A DNA stretch of 18,311 nt from Balneolaceae bacterium. GTDB taxonomy: Bacteria > Bacteroidota > Rhodothermia > Balneolales > Balneolaceae. Under the pieces are notes generated by a model, which saw only the letters and a program-made list of their open reading frames with translations, was not told where the DNA came from and did not search any database. Shown here one piece after another: positions 8,962-15,560 of this stretch (positions within the stretch are counted from its first letter, which is position 1; the number at the start of each line of letters is the position of its first letter). Both the position numbers and the translations under genes were made by a program. The stretch is taken from NCBI GenBank assembly GCA_007129085.1, contig SKWF01000086.1, forward strand, positions 1-18,311, written 5' to 3'.

Positions 8962-9016
8962 GCATACTTAAAATCAATATATCTGCAATGATTTCAGTAA
9001 CTTATCGCACTAATTT

Positions 9017-9616
9017 TTAATTACCTGAACCGGTTAAATGGAGACCGCGGTCTATAAATCGACCGGGTGATGAATGCTGTACGGGGCTTAATTTTCGATA
9101 ACTCTCCTGGAGTGCGCTGTCAAAATTTGCATAATTCGAATTACCGGATTGGCTGCCAAAATAGAGAACATCATTTTTATCTACCCAAGGTTGAATTCTC
9201 TCAGTTTCTTGCCGCTGTTGTTCTAAAACATCCTGCCCACCTTCAAAAGTGCTTTGAATCGTTGCCTGCTGATTTTCTTGAAGTGGGTTGCTTATATTAT
9301 CCGATTCTCCGGTAAGTAAAACTCCTGTCGAAACACTTAGAGCGAGTACAGCGGCAACCATTGAGACTTTTAAGTGGAATCGATCGTTCCAATTTTTCTT
9401 TGTTAAAGATTCCGCTTTCTGTAAGATAGATCCGGTAAGCTCTTTCGGAGGATCTACCAAAGGCAAACTCTGCAGTTTTCGTTTAATTCTTCTTATCGAT
9501 TCAACCTCAATCAATAAGTTAGAATCGTTTTCGAGCTTACGTTCAAATTCCAGCCGTTCAGACGGATCCATTTCGTCCAAAACGTACTTAATACAGTCTG
9601 TATCCATTTTACTCAT
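9017..9616 (-). CDS. Probable transmembrane anti-sigma factor for the adjacent ECF sigma factor
   Basis: This is a 199-residue protein. Residues 7-35 (DCIKYVLDEMDPSERLEFERKLENDSN) resemble the N-terminal helical sigma-binding region of anti-sigma factors, but lack the HxxxCxxC zinc motif. Basic residues 40-82 lead to one hydrophobic segment at about 83-102 (VSMVAAVLALSVSTGVLLTG). A polar, Gln/Ser-rich C-terminal part would then face the periplasm. The gene start overlaps the sigma stop by 4 bases (ATGA), the arrangement expected for stoichiometric sigma/anti-sigma synthesis. The model is membrane sequestration of the sigma factor until envelope stress releases it. The assignment rests on topology and gene position more than on strong sequence similarity; a small membrane protein of another role in the same operon is possible. 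Confidence 0.72.
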   Translation of the reverse strand: MSKMDTDCIKYVLDEMDPSERLEFERKLENDSNLLIEVESIRRIKRKLQSLPLVDPPKELTGSILQKAESLTKKNWNDRFHLKVSMVAAVLALSVSTGVLLTGESDNISNPLQENQQATIQSTFEGGQDVLEQQRQETERIQPWVDKNDVLYFGSQSGNSNYANFDSALQESYRKLSPVQHSSPGRFIDRGLHLTGSGN

Positions 9617-10248
9617 ACACTGCTTTTTTCTTTCTCACGTTTTTCATCAAACATTTTACGAAGATTAATTAACGCGTACCGCATTCGTCCAAGTGCCGTG
9701 TTGATAGAGACATCCGTTAGGTCAGCAATTTCTTTAAACGGCATTTCGTAATAATGCCTCAGCATCACAACGGTTCTCTGTTCTTCAGGCAAATTCGAAA
9801 TATGTTCGAGAAGTTCTGAGGTCGATTCATCAATCTCAAGCTTCTCTTGTTGTCCTACGGCATCATCGTCAGGTAATCTGTCGTAAAAATCAGTTTTCGA
9901 CTCTTTGTCGTACGAGCTGTTAACGTCGACAAATCGTTTTTGTTTTCTGATGTGATCAATTGTTGCATTATGTGCAATCCGCATTACCCAGGCGATCCAT
10001 TTGCCCTGTTCATTGTAGGTATCATCCATCTTGGTGATCACCTTCGTGAACGTCTCCTGAAAAATATCGTTGGTAACCTCGCGGTTGTGCACCATGCTAA
10101 ATATATAAGAGTACACCTTGGCCTGATGTCTGTTCATCAGCTCCTTAAAAGCCAATTGGTCATCATCTTCACGATATAGATGTACCAGTTCCCGATCCTT
10201 CATTTGATCGTAGCTGCTCGGTATATGTTTTGATTTCTTCAGTCTCAT
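9613..10248 (-). CDS. ECF (group IV) sigma-70 family RNA polymerase sigma factor
   Basis: This is a 211-residue sigma factor with only regions 2 and 4. Region 2 covers about 30-105, with DIFQETFTKV (61-70, region 2.2), WIAWVMRIAHNATIDHIRK (84-102, regions 2.3/2.4, -10 recognition). A variable acidic linker spans 110-145. Region 4 covers about 150-200, with the HTH MPFKEIADLTDVSINTALGRMRYALINLRK (169-198) that reads the -35 element. It is somewhat longer than minimal ECF factors because of about 15 residues before region 2. The coupled downstream gene is its likely anti-sigma factor. The nearly 200-base upstream gap holds palindromes that may regulate it. The class and regulon cannot be told by eye. 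Confidence 0.92.
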   Translation of the reverse strand: MRLKKSKHIPSSYDQMKDRELVHLYREDDDQLAFKELMNRHQAKVYSYIFSMVHNREVTNDIFQETFTKVITKMDDTYNEQGKWIAWVMRIAHNATIDHIRKQKRFVDVNSSYDKESKTDFYDRLPDDDAVGQQEKLEIDESTSELLEHISNLPEEQRTVVMLRHYYEMPFKEIADLTDVSINTALGRMRYALINLRKMFDEKREKEKSSV

Positions 10249-10297
10249 AGGTCAAAAGGGGTTTGATATGTTAAACCAGCACCTGTTATTGATAACA

Positions 10298-10373
10298 AGT
10301 AATTACGAAATTGCATTCACTATATATCAGCTTCACAGTCAACACAAGCTGCATATATTAATACGTAATTACT
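10298..10373. repeat. Nested inverted repeats with two GTAATTAC palindromes upstream of the ECF sigma gene
   Basis: The perfect palindrome GTAATTAC occurs at 10299-10306 and again at 10365-10372, within 10-base inverted arms (AGTAATTACG and CGTAATTACT), 66 bases apart. Between them is a smaller dyad: ATATAT-CAGCTT at 10322-10333 with AAGCTG-C-ATATAT at 10346-10358, with one bulged base. Beside the left arm, GTTAT TG ATAAC (10285-10296) is another short dyad. The region lies 50-125 bases upstream of the sigma ATG, where operators would be expected. Confidence 0.45.
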
Positions 10374-10424
10374 GTGCTACCGGTTGAATCTAAATTAAAA
10401 TTGATTAAAACTCTGTAAACATTC

Positions 10425-10444
10425 TATCACATCTTAATGTGATA
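10425..10444. other. Hairpin just after the uvrC stop
   Basis: TATCACAT and ATGTGATA form a perfect 8-bp stem around a 4-base loop, 3 bases beyond the uvrC stop codon. No T run follows on the minus strand, so it is at best a weak terminator or an mRNA 3'-end stabiliser. The half-site order is opposite to that of a CRP site. It could also be a protein-binding dyad. Confidence 0.4.
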
Positions 10445-10447
10445 ACC

Positions 10448-12286
10448 TTAATCTTGCTGTTGCTGAAAGTAGTTAAAAACAGAGGACCCCACAGACGCAC
10501 CAACTGCATTAATTAATTCCTGTTCACCTAACGCTTTAATTTTTTTAATTGACCCAAATTCCTTTAAAAGTTTTTGGGCTGTTTTATCTCCAACTCCATT
10601 TATCTCGGTAAGTTCCGTTTTAAGTGTTCGTTTTGATCGTTTTTTACGATGGTAATTTATGGCGAACCGGTGAGCCTCATCTCTCGCCTGCTGCAGCAGT
10701 TTAAGAGCTACTGAAGTTTTCGGAATCATCACCGGGTCAACTTTTCCGGGCAGAAACACCTCCTCAAGACGTTTGGCAATACCTGCAACTTCGCACTCAC
10801 CATAGAAGTCGATCTCTTTTAACCCCTCCACAGCCGCACTTAATTGACCTTTTCCTCCATCTACCAAAATCAGATCGGGGATTTGCTCTTTTTCCTTTTT
10901 CACACGGCTGTACCGTCGTTTCACCACCTCCTTCATCGACGCGTAATCATCCGCGCCGGTCACAGTTTTAATTTTAAACCGTTTGTATTCACTTTTTCTT
11001 GGCTGGGCATCCACAAACGATACCATTGAGGCTACCGGATCGGTTCCCTGTGTGTTGGAGTTATCAAAACATTCAATTCTTCGCGGCAATCTCTTCAGAC
11101 GCAAATACTCCTTCAAGTCCTTTACCGCCTGTGGAATACGATCTCTTTGCTGTTTCTCTTTTTCCAGGCGCCGCTCGCCCAGTTTATATTTCGCATTCGA
11201 AATTGCCATCTTTATCATCTGCTTCTTCTCCCCAATTTTTGGCACTTTAATCGGCACCTTTTTACCGTGCTGTTCCCATAAATACTCCTCCAGCGGCTCA
11301 GGATTCTCCATCGCGTGGCTCAGATAAACCTCATCGGGAATTGCCCCCGCAAACTGCCCCGTATAGTAATCCTCGGTAAAAGATTGGATCAACAAATCTT
11401 GTTCTTTCCCCTCGATATTCTTCAAAAACCGATGAAATTTCCCGATCAGTTTCCCTTCACGAACTTTAAAAAGCACACCACACGCCTCCCCTATTTCCCG
11501 TTCAATATCAATGGCAAACACATCACGATTTACCTGCTTATTATCTACAATCTTCATCTTCTTGTTGTATTTCACCAGCGATTCCATGCTGTCGCGAAGT
11601 TGCGCGGCCTCTTCAAACGCCAGCGCATCCGAGGCGATCTGCATCTCCTCTTTAATCTCCCGAATCAACCCCTCCGTTTTCCCGGAAAGCAACCGCTCCA
11701 CCTTTTCTATGGCTTGATTATATTTTTCATCATCCCAATCGCCCGAACAATTCTGCAGATAGTCATCAAAACAGGAGTGCCATTTTGGAGCCCCTTTCGA
11801 TTTATCAATCATTTTTGGTGAAACAGCGCAAGTACAGAGGTTAAACGTCTTTCGAATTGTCTCCAGCATCCGCCGCATATGCCCCACATGATCGTATGGC
11901 CCAAAATACCTGCTCCCATCCCGCACCACAGTCCGTGTGGGAAATACGCGCGGTTTGTGTCCTTTTGTGATGCAGATATACGGGTATGATTTATCATCGC
12001 GATACATGATGTTATACCGCGGCTGATGTTTTTTGATGAGGTTATTCTCCAGGATCAGCGCTTCCGCTTCCGAATCGGTAACAATCACCTCCACATCCTC
12101 AATTTTCGAAATCATCACCTTAATTCGGCCATCGTGGTTCCTGGAATCCTGGAAATAGGATCGTACCCGGTTTTTCAAACGTTTTGCTTTCCCCACATAC
12201 AGATGGTTCCCGCGGCTATCTTTAAACTGATATACCCCGGGACTTTGCGGCAGGTGATCTACTTTTTCCTGAACGGAGATTGACAT
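10448..12286 (-). CDS. uvrC: Excinuclease ABC subunit C
   Basis: This 612-residue protein has the usual UvrC length. The N-terminal GIY-YIG nuclease domain makes the 3' incision: SPGVYQF (15-21), YVGKAKRLKNRVRSYF (30-45), and a conserved Glu/Asn in EAEALILENNLIK. A cysteine-containing segment (NLCTCAVSPK, then HSCFDDYLQNC) follows. The UVR motif that contacts UvrB is at about 205-240 (EIKEEMQIASDALAFEEAAQLRD). The RNase H-like 5'-incision domain shows ECFDNSNTQGTDPVASMV, PDLILVDGGKGQL and DEAHRFAINYHR. The C-terminal helix-hairpin-helix pair is TEINGVGDKTAQKLLKEFGSIKKI. UvrC cuts both sides of a lesion in nucleotide excision repair. It is divergent from the RluA-type gene with 96 bases between, and the ECF sigma gene lies 199 bases downstream. 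Confidence 0.96.
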   Translation of the reverse strand: MSISVQEKVDHLPQSPGVYQFKDSRGNHLYVGKAKRLKNRVRSYFQDSRNHDGRIKVMISKIEDVEVIVTDSEAEALILENNLIKKHQPRYNIMYRDDKSYPYICITKGHKPRVFPTRTVVRDGSRYFGPYDHVGHMRRMLETIRKTFNLCTCAVSPKMIDKSKGAPKWHSCFDDYLQNCSGDWDDEKYNQAIEKVERLLSGKTEGLIREIKEEMQIASDALAFEEAAQLRDSMESLVKYNKKMKIVDNKQVNRDVFAIDIEREIGEACGVLFKVREGKLIGKFHRFLKNIEGKEQDLLIQSFTEDYYTGQFAGAIPDEVYLSHAMENPEPLEEYLWEQHGKKVPIKVPKIGEKKQMIKMAISNAKYKLGERRLEKEKQQRDRIPQAVKDLKEYLRLKRLPRRIECFDNSNTQGTDPVASMVSFVDAQPRKSEYKRFKIKTVTGADDYASMKEVVKRRYSRVKKEKEQIPDLILVDGGKGQLSAAVEGLKEIDFYGECEVAGIAKRLEEVFLPGKVDPVMIPKTSVALKLLQQARDEAHRFAINYHRKKRSKRTLKTELTEINGVGDKTAQKLLKEFGSIKKIKALGEQELINAVGASVGSSVFNYFQQQQD

Positions 12287-12343
12287 ATGATGGATTTACG
12301 GTTTCTTTAAAAAATAGGAAACAGCCTCGTCGCGAAAAACATT

Positions 12344-12351
12344 TATATTTG
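12344..12351 (+). promoter_or_regulatory. TAnnTTTG-type -7 element before the pseudouridine synthase gene
   Basis: TATATTTG matches the Bacteroidota -7 consensus TAnnTTTG at every position, 31 bases before the ATG at 12383, in the divergent gap with uvrC. No TTG is found at the expected -33 distance, so the assignment rests on the -7 element alone. Confidence 0.38.
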
Positions 12352-12382
12352 GACTGATACAAATCAAATTCAACATAACTGC

Positions 12383-13081
12383 ATGAAATCTACAGGAACC
12401 ACACCTGATATTCCCATACTGTTCGAAGACAACCACCTGCTGGTGGTTACAAAACCGGCTGGAGTGCTCTCCCAGGAGGATCATACCGGCCGGCCCAATC
12501 TCTTAACCCTGTGTAAAGAGTACATCAAAAAAGAGCATAACAAACCGGGAAATGTATTTCTTGGACTGCTCCATCGGCTCGACAGGCCCGTAAGCGGTGT
12601 GATGGTTTTCGCAAAAACGTCGAAAGCGGCCTCCCGTATAAGCGAACAGATTCGCAAGCGTACCGTCAAAAAATGGTACCTGACGGTAGTTGAAGGAACT
12701 CCGCCCAAGAATGGGTTTCTAGAACATCACCTGCTCAAAAACAAGCAGAAAAACTTAGTAGAGGTTGTTCAATCACCACAAAAAAAGAGCAAGTTGGCCA
12801 AGCTCACATTCAAAACAGTAGAGCAAAAGGATCACTTAGCTCTCGTGGATGTGAACCTTCAAACCGGTCGCGCTCATCAAATCCGGGTGCAACTGGCTGC
12901 TATCAACTGCCCCATCAGCGGAGATGAAAAATATGGAACCGCAAGAAAGTACCCTATCGCGCTGCACGCCTACAAATTTAGACTCGATCATCCCACAAAA
13001 AAAGAGCCCTTAACATTTGAGGCACCCCTGCCCGACACCCAACCATGGACAAAATTTTCTACGCCCGCTACAAACGGTTGA
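12383..13081 (+). CDS. RluA-family pseudouridine synthase
   Basis: This 232-residue protein consists of a bare catalytic domain without an N-terminal S4 RNA-binding domain. Motifs are ILFEDNHLLVVTKPAGVLSQ (12-31), the catalytic HRLDRPVSGVMVFAKTS (64-80) with Asp67 as nucleophile, KKWYLTVVEG, LQTGRAHQIRVQLAAINCPISGDEKYG and the end strand KEPLTFEAPLPD. The family converts specific uridines of rRNA or tRNA into pseudouridine. The lack of an S4 domain and the short length resemble TruC/RluA rather than RluC/RluD; the target position cannot be assigned from sequence. It starts the rightward gene run and is followed after 109 bases by pdxJ. Confidence 0.9.
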   Translation: MKSTGTTPDIPILFEDNHLLVVTKPAGVLSQEDHTGRPNLLTLCKEYIKKEHNKPGNVFLGLLHRLDRPVSGVMVFAKTSKAASRISEQIRKRTVKKWYLTVVEGTPPKNGFLEHHLLKNKQKNLVEVVQSPQKKSKLAKLTFKTVEQKDHLALVDVNLQTGRAHQIRVQLAAINCPISGDEKYGTARKYPIALHAYKFRLDHPTKKEPLTFEAPLPDTQPWTKFSTPATNG

Positions 13082-13190
13082 TACCGTGTTCATGTTTAAA
13101 AACCTCTGCCATAAAACGGCCCCAATTAGTAACGAAATTGGCTGCGTAGTTTGTATCTTTCAGCCACTACCGAAAAGATAAAATTAGCCC

Positions 13191-13916
13191 ATGCAACTAT
13201 TAGTAAATATTGATCATATCGCCACACTCCGGAATGCACGAGGGGAAGGATACCCCGACCCCGTGGAGGCCGCAACAATATGCGAACAGGCAGGAGCAGC
13301 CGGCATCGTATTTCACCTTCGGGGTGATCGGCGGCATATCCGCGATGAGGATGTCAAAAATTTAAAGAATTCTGTTAACGGCATCCTGGATTTTGAGATG
13401 GCTGCCACAAACGAGATGATCGAAATCTGTCTGCATACAGATCCCGACCTTGTCACCCTCGTTCCTGAAGGGCGCGAAGAACTTACAACTGAAGGAGGCC
13501 TGAATATGGAAACCGTATTTGATGATTTCCAGGATCGGGTGATTCCGGCATTTCGTGGTACAGGTATCACCACATCCCTTTTTCTGGATCCAAATTTAAA
13601 AGACATTGATCTTGCCCATGAAGTCGGTGCCGATGCCATTGAACTTCACACCGGTACATACGCTAATGCAGATACAAAAGAAGAGCAAAATCATGAGTTA
13701 CAACGGCTTGTTAAAGCGGCTGAACGTATTCATGAAAAAGGAATGAGAGTAAACGCCGGGCATGGCCTCAACCTGGAAAACCTGCCATTATTAATTGATA
13801 ATGTACCACACCTGGCAGACGTTAGTATTGGCCACGCATTGATCTCAAAAGCAGTATATTGGGGACTTGAAAAAACCGTGAAGGAGTATCTGAAAATTAT
13901 GAGTGGGAAATCTTGA
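13191..13916 (+). CDS. pdxJ: Pyridoxine 5'-phosphate synthase
   Basis: This 241-residue protein is within a few residues of the family length. PdxJ condenses 1-deoxy-D-xylulose 5-phosphate with 3-amino-2-oxopropyl phosphate to give pyridoxine 5'-phosphate, the final ring-closing step of the DXP-dependent vitamin B6 route in the cytoplasm. Visible TIM-barrel motifs are NIDHIATLRNARG (6-18), FHLRGDRRHIRDEDV (41-55), LDFEMAATNEM, LVPEGREELTTEGG, the catalytic-type glutamate in AIELHTGTYA, NAGHGLN, and SIGHALI near the end. The next gene, era, starts 48 bases after the stop in the same reading frame, so they are likely cotranscribed. PLP made by this route is also the cofactor of MetY encoded further on, but nothing shows a shared operon. 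Confidence 0.95.
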   Translation: MQLLVNIDHIATLRNARGEGYPDPVEAATICEQAGAAGIVFHLRGDRRHIRDEDVKNLKNSVNGILDFEMAATNEMIEICLHTDPDLVTLVPEGREELTTEGGLNMETVFDDFQDRVIPAFRGTGITTSLFLDPNLKDIDLAHEVGADAIELHTGTYANADTKEEQNHELQRLVKAAERIHEKGMRVNAGHGLNLENLPLLIDNVPHLADVSIGHALISKAVYWGLEKTVKEYLKIMSGKS

Positions 13917-13950
13917 TTCATCAAGTTATTCCCGATCACCTTACAATCTT

Positions 13951-13967
13951 TAAAGGACATTTATTTG
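13951..13967 (+). promoter_or_regulatory. Shine-Dalgarno and TTG start that define era
   Basis: TAAAGGA (13951-13957) lies 7 bases before the TTG at 13965. No ATG or GTG occurs in frame between the pdxJ stop and this TTG. The next in-frame ATG is beyond the P-loop. A clear Shine-Dalgarno is unusual among the genes of this window, most of which lack one. Confidence 0.7.
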
Positions 13968-14846
13968 ACTGAAAAACAACATAAATCCGGCTACGCAGCA
14001 ATCATTGGAAAACCGAATGCGGGAAAATCTACGCTGATGAACCGCATCCTCGGCAGCAAAATTTCCATCACTACGCACAAAGCACAAACCACACGCCACC
14101 AAGTTGTGGGTATTTTTTCTGATGATGATACGCAGGTCGTTTTTCTTGATACGCCCGGAGTTATCTCTCCCAAATATGAGCTGCAAAGTGCCATGATGAG
14201 AACAGTGGGCCGTGCCCGAGCCGATGCGGATGTCATCCTTTTTATATTTGATCCGACCGACCGCCACCCAACCGATGAAGTGATTGAACTACTGCGGTCT
14301 ATCAACAAACCGATTCTTCTTGTTGTGAATAAAATTGATGTAATTGATCGGTCAAAAGCTGAAAAAAAAGTGGCTGACTTAGAAGATAAATTACGGTTTA
14401 AATCCATTCACTACGTATCAGCGCTCCAGGGAACGGGTACGGATGAACTCATGGATGCAATTCGAGGCCAGCTAATCCCCGGTCCTCCCTACTACCCCAA
14501 GGAAGATCTGAGCGAGCACCCTGTTCGATTTTTTGTCTCCGAGTTGATTCGGGAGCAGGTCTATCTTCAGTTCCAGGAAGAAATTCCATATTCCTGTACG
14601 GTAGAAGTAATTTCCTACGATGCGGATGTAGATATTGACCGTATCAACGCTGAAATTATTGTAAACAGAAATTCTCAAAAAGGGATGCTGATCGGCAAAG
14701 GTGGCAAAGCGATCAAGAATCTCGGCATCAAATCGAGGGAGTCCATCGAAGAGTTCATCGGGAAGAAAGTATTTCTCGATCTGCACGTAAAAGTGCGCGA
14801 GAAATGGCGTGAGAAGGAGAATTGGGTGCGGAATTTGGGGTATTAA
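13965..14846 (+). CDS. era: GTPase Era
   Basis: This 293-residue protein is the normal Era size. The start is the TTG at 13965, decided by the Shine-Dalgarno and by the N-terminal alignment (SGYAAIIGKPNAGKST immediately after the start, as in Era). GTPase motifs are G1 GKPNAGKS (15-22), the Era-specific switch ISITTHKAQTTRHQVVGI (33-50), G3 DTPG (62-65), G4 NKID (122-125) and G5 VSA (151-153). The C-terminal KH domain has MLIGKGGKAIKNLG (241-254) and FLDLHVKVREKW (270-281). Era binds the 3' end of 16S rRNA and assists 30S maturation. It probably forms an operon with pdxJ. No terminator follows immediately; the first strong one is at 15028-15058, which may equally belong to the leader that starts in between. 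Confidence 0.95.
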   Translation: MTEKQHKSGYAAIIGKPNAGKSTLMNRILGSKISITTHKAQTTRHQVVGIFSDDDTQVVFLDTPGVISPKYELQSAMMRTVGRARADADVILFIFDPTDRHPTDEVIELLRSINKPILLVVNKIDVIDRSKAEKKVADLEDKLRFKSIHYVSALQGTGTDELMDAIRGQLIPGPPYYPKEDLSEHPVRFFVSELIREQVYLQFQEEIPYSCTVEVISYDADVDIDRINAEIIVNRNSQKGMLIGKGGKAIKNLGIKSRESIEEFIGKKVFLDLHVKVREKWREKENWVRNLGY

Positions 14847-14871
14847 AAACAATAATTCCCTCTAACAAAAT

Positions 14872-14891
14872 TAAGTTTGAAAATAAATTTG
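14872..14891 (+). promoter_or_regulatory. Two overlapping-range TAnnTTTG -7 elements for the sulfur-operon leader
   Basis: TAAGTTTG (14872-14879) and TAAATTTG (14884-14891) both match TAnnTTTG fully. Either would start RNA about 25-45 bases before the Cys/Met leader peptide, just where a promoter of the regulatory leader is needed. No clear TTG -33 element is found at the usual distance. Confidence 0.42.
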
Positions 14892-14924
14892 CATCCAACC
14901 ACTAAACAGCGCTATCCTACAAGT

Positions 14925-14993
14925 GTGAAAAACAACAGGAAAAATATCACCAATTTTTGTTTCTGCATGATGTGTATGTGTATCAACACATGA
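14925..14993 (+). CDS. Cys/Met-rich leader peptide of a sulfur-operon attenuator
   Basis: This is a 22-codon frame from GTG 14925 to TGA 14991-14993. The N-terminal half is polar and basic (MKNNRKNITN). Residues 12-19 read CFCMMCMC, that is four cysteines and three methionines in eight codons (14958-14981), among the rarest amino acids. The peptide then ends INT. The Cys/Met codons overlap the left arm of a hairpin (14963-14998). They are followed by alternative antiterminator and terminator pairings, then by a SAM-I riboswitch and sulfur-assimilation genes. This is the design of a ribosome-mediated attenuation leader: a ribosome stalling for lack of Cys- or Met-tRNA would change the RNA fold. 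The peptide itself probably has no function. The start codon is uncertain; GTG is the only sensible one and no Shine-Dalgarno is present. No homologue is known to me. Confidence 0.7.
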   Translation: MKNNRKNITNFCFCMMCMCINT

Positions 14994-15037
14994 TGCAGAG
15001 GGTATAGTTATTTTTCGAAAGAAATTTAAGCCCTCTG
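14963..15037 (+). promoter_or_regulatory. Attenuator: pause hairpin (1:2) and antiterminator (2:3)
   Basis: Hairpin 1:2 pairs CTGCATGATGTGT (14963-14975) with ACACATGATGCAG (14986-14998), a 13-bp stem with a single G-G mismatch and a 10-base loop. Its left arm lies in the Cys/Met codons. The alternative 2:3 pairing joins CAGAGGG (14996-15002) to CCCTCTG (15031-15037), 7 bp perfect. It uses the end of strand 2 and the left arm of the terminator, so it excludes both 1:2 and the terminator. A ribosome held at the Cys/Met codons would cover strand 1 and favour 2:3 (read-through). Free movement to the TGA would favour the terminator. Confidence 0.65.
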
Positions 15038-15058
15038 GGAAACCGGCAGGGCTTTTTT
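15028..15058 (+). terminator. Intrinsic terminator (3:4) of the Cys/Met attenuator
   Basis: AAGCCCT (15028-15034) pairs with AGGGCTT (15048-15054). The stem continues inside as CTGG with CCGG closed by a GAAA tetraloop (15039-15042), with one bulged C at 15047. T residues run to 15058. It may also end era transcripts. Confidence 0.88.
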
Positions 15059-15100
15059 GTTGTTCACTATTTTGATATTCGTTCTTTAATTTTTTTGAAC

Positions 15101-15224
15101 TCTTATCCAGAAAGGTGGAGGGACAGGCCCTGCGAAACCTTAGCAACCGCCCTGATTAAATTCAGGGGTTAGGTGCTAAATCCTGCTCGAGACGGCAATT
15201 TTGCCGTAATCGGGAAAGATGAGA
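15101..15224 (+). promoter_or_regulatory. SAM-I (S-box) riboswitch aptamer
   Basis: The core follows the S-box consensus. P1 5' strand TCTTATC (15101-15107); GGTGGAGGGACAGGCCC (15114-15130) with the GAAACC that follows; GCAACC (15143-15148); the P3 hairpin CCCTGA / TCAGGG; GGTGCTAAATCCTGC (15171-15185); a P4 hairpin ACGGCAA / TTGCCGT; and the P1 3' strand GATGAGA (15218-15224), which pairs with the 5' strand including one G-U. The aptamer binds S-adenosylmethionine and in this class normally turns transcription off. A possible -7 element TAATTTTT at 15087-15094 would allow a separate start at the aptamer, but the upstream attenuator could also read into it. Confidence 0.95.
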
Positions 15225-15254
15225 TGATCAGGCATATTCTATAGCAGTACACAT

Positions 15255-15306
15255 AAGCCTCTTCTGAAAATCTTTCCCACAGGATTTTTGGAAGAGGCTT
15301 TTTTTG
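15255..15306 (+). terminator. SAM-I expression-platform terminator
   Basis: AAGCCTCTTC (15255-15264) pairs perfectly with GAAGAGGCTT (15291-15300), with an inner stem AAAATC / GATTTT (15267-15272 with 15283-15288) and a T run to 15305. ATCTTTCCC (15270-15278) inside it is the exact complement of GGGAAAGAT (15212-15220), which contains the P1 3' strand, giving a 9-bp antiterminator. SAM binding fixes P1, breaks that pairing and lets the terminator form. Confidence 0.93.
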
Positions 15307-15310
15307 TTTC

Positions 15311-15477
15311 TCTCCTCTCGGGAGGAGACAGATCAAAACTTGTGCAGAGTTTTGATCAGAGGTGGGTTGACGAGACGTTGATGAAGATTGGAGGTACATC
15401 CAGGCTTCTCAGCCCTACGAACCCACCTCTTGTCTGACGCTGAACGCTTTCAGACATATCCCATCCGGTGGAGGGGA
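15311..15477. repeat. Multi-hairpin intergenic repeat, copy A
   Basis: Five consecutive inverted repeats fill the space between the riboswitch terminator and the CoA-binding gene. They are: TCTCCTC / GAGGAGA (15311-15328); GATCAAAACT / AGTTTTGATC (15331-15357); AGAGGTGGGTT / AACCCACCTCT (15358-15430) enclosing a GAAG/CTTC hairpin; TGTCTGA / TCAGACA (15431-15456); and TCCCATCC / GGAGGGGA with one mismatch (15459-15477). Bases 15418-15480 match 17735-17797 at 61 of 63 positions. I see no protein gene in it. Confidence 0.85.
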
Positions 15478-15560
15478 GTTTTATGACTCAACGTTTTTTT
15501 TAACGATTAACCATTACTAAACCATTGAAAAACACATTTGGCAGCTGGTACGAAAAGAAA

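Noticed and set aside
8866..9016. Full replication origin in the parA upstream gap
   Set aside because: Only two box-like sites in 151 bases, no clear unwinding tract with repeats, and the switch in gene direction is at about 12330, not here.
10425..10444. CRP/FNR-type operator
   Set aside because: The half-sites are in the reverse order (TCACA before TGTGA); it is better seen as a hairpin after uvrC.
10983..11327. Plus-strand open frames across uvrC (also 11315-11821)
   Set aside because: They are antisense to a well-conserved gene, and their translations lack any recognisable domain and are rich in residues expected from complementary codons.
13122..13161. CCAATT/AATTGG dyad and TATCTTTC as terminator or promoter before pdxJ
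   Set aside because: The stem is only 6 bp with no T run, and no TTG is at a suitable distance for a -33/-7 promoter.
14871..15399. Minus-strand open frames over 14871-15146 and 15169-15399
   Set aside because: They cover the attenuator and SAM-I riboswitch; the sequence is explained by RNA structure on the plus strand.
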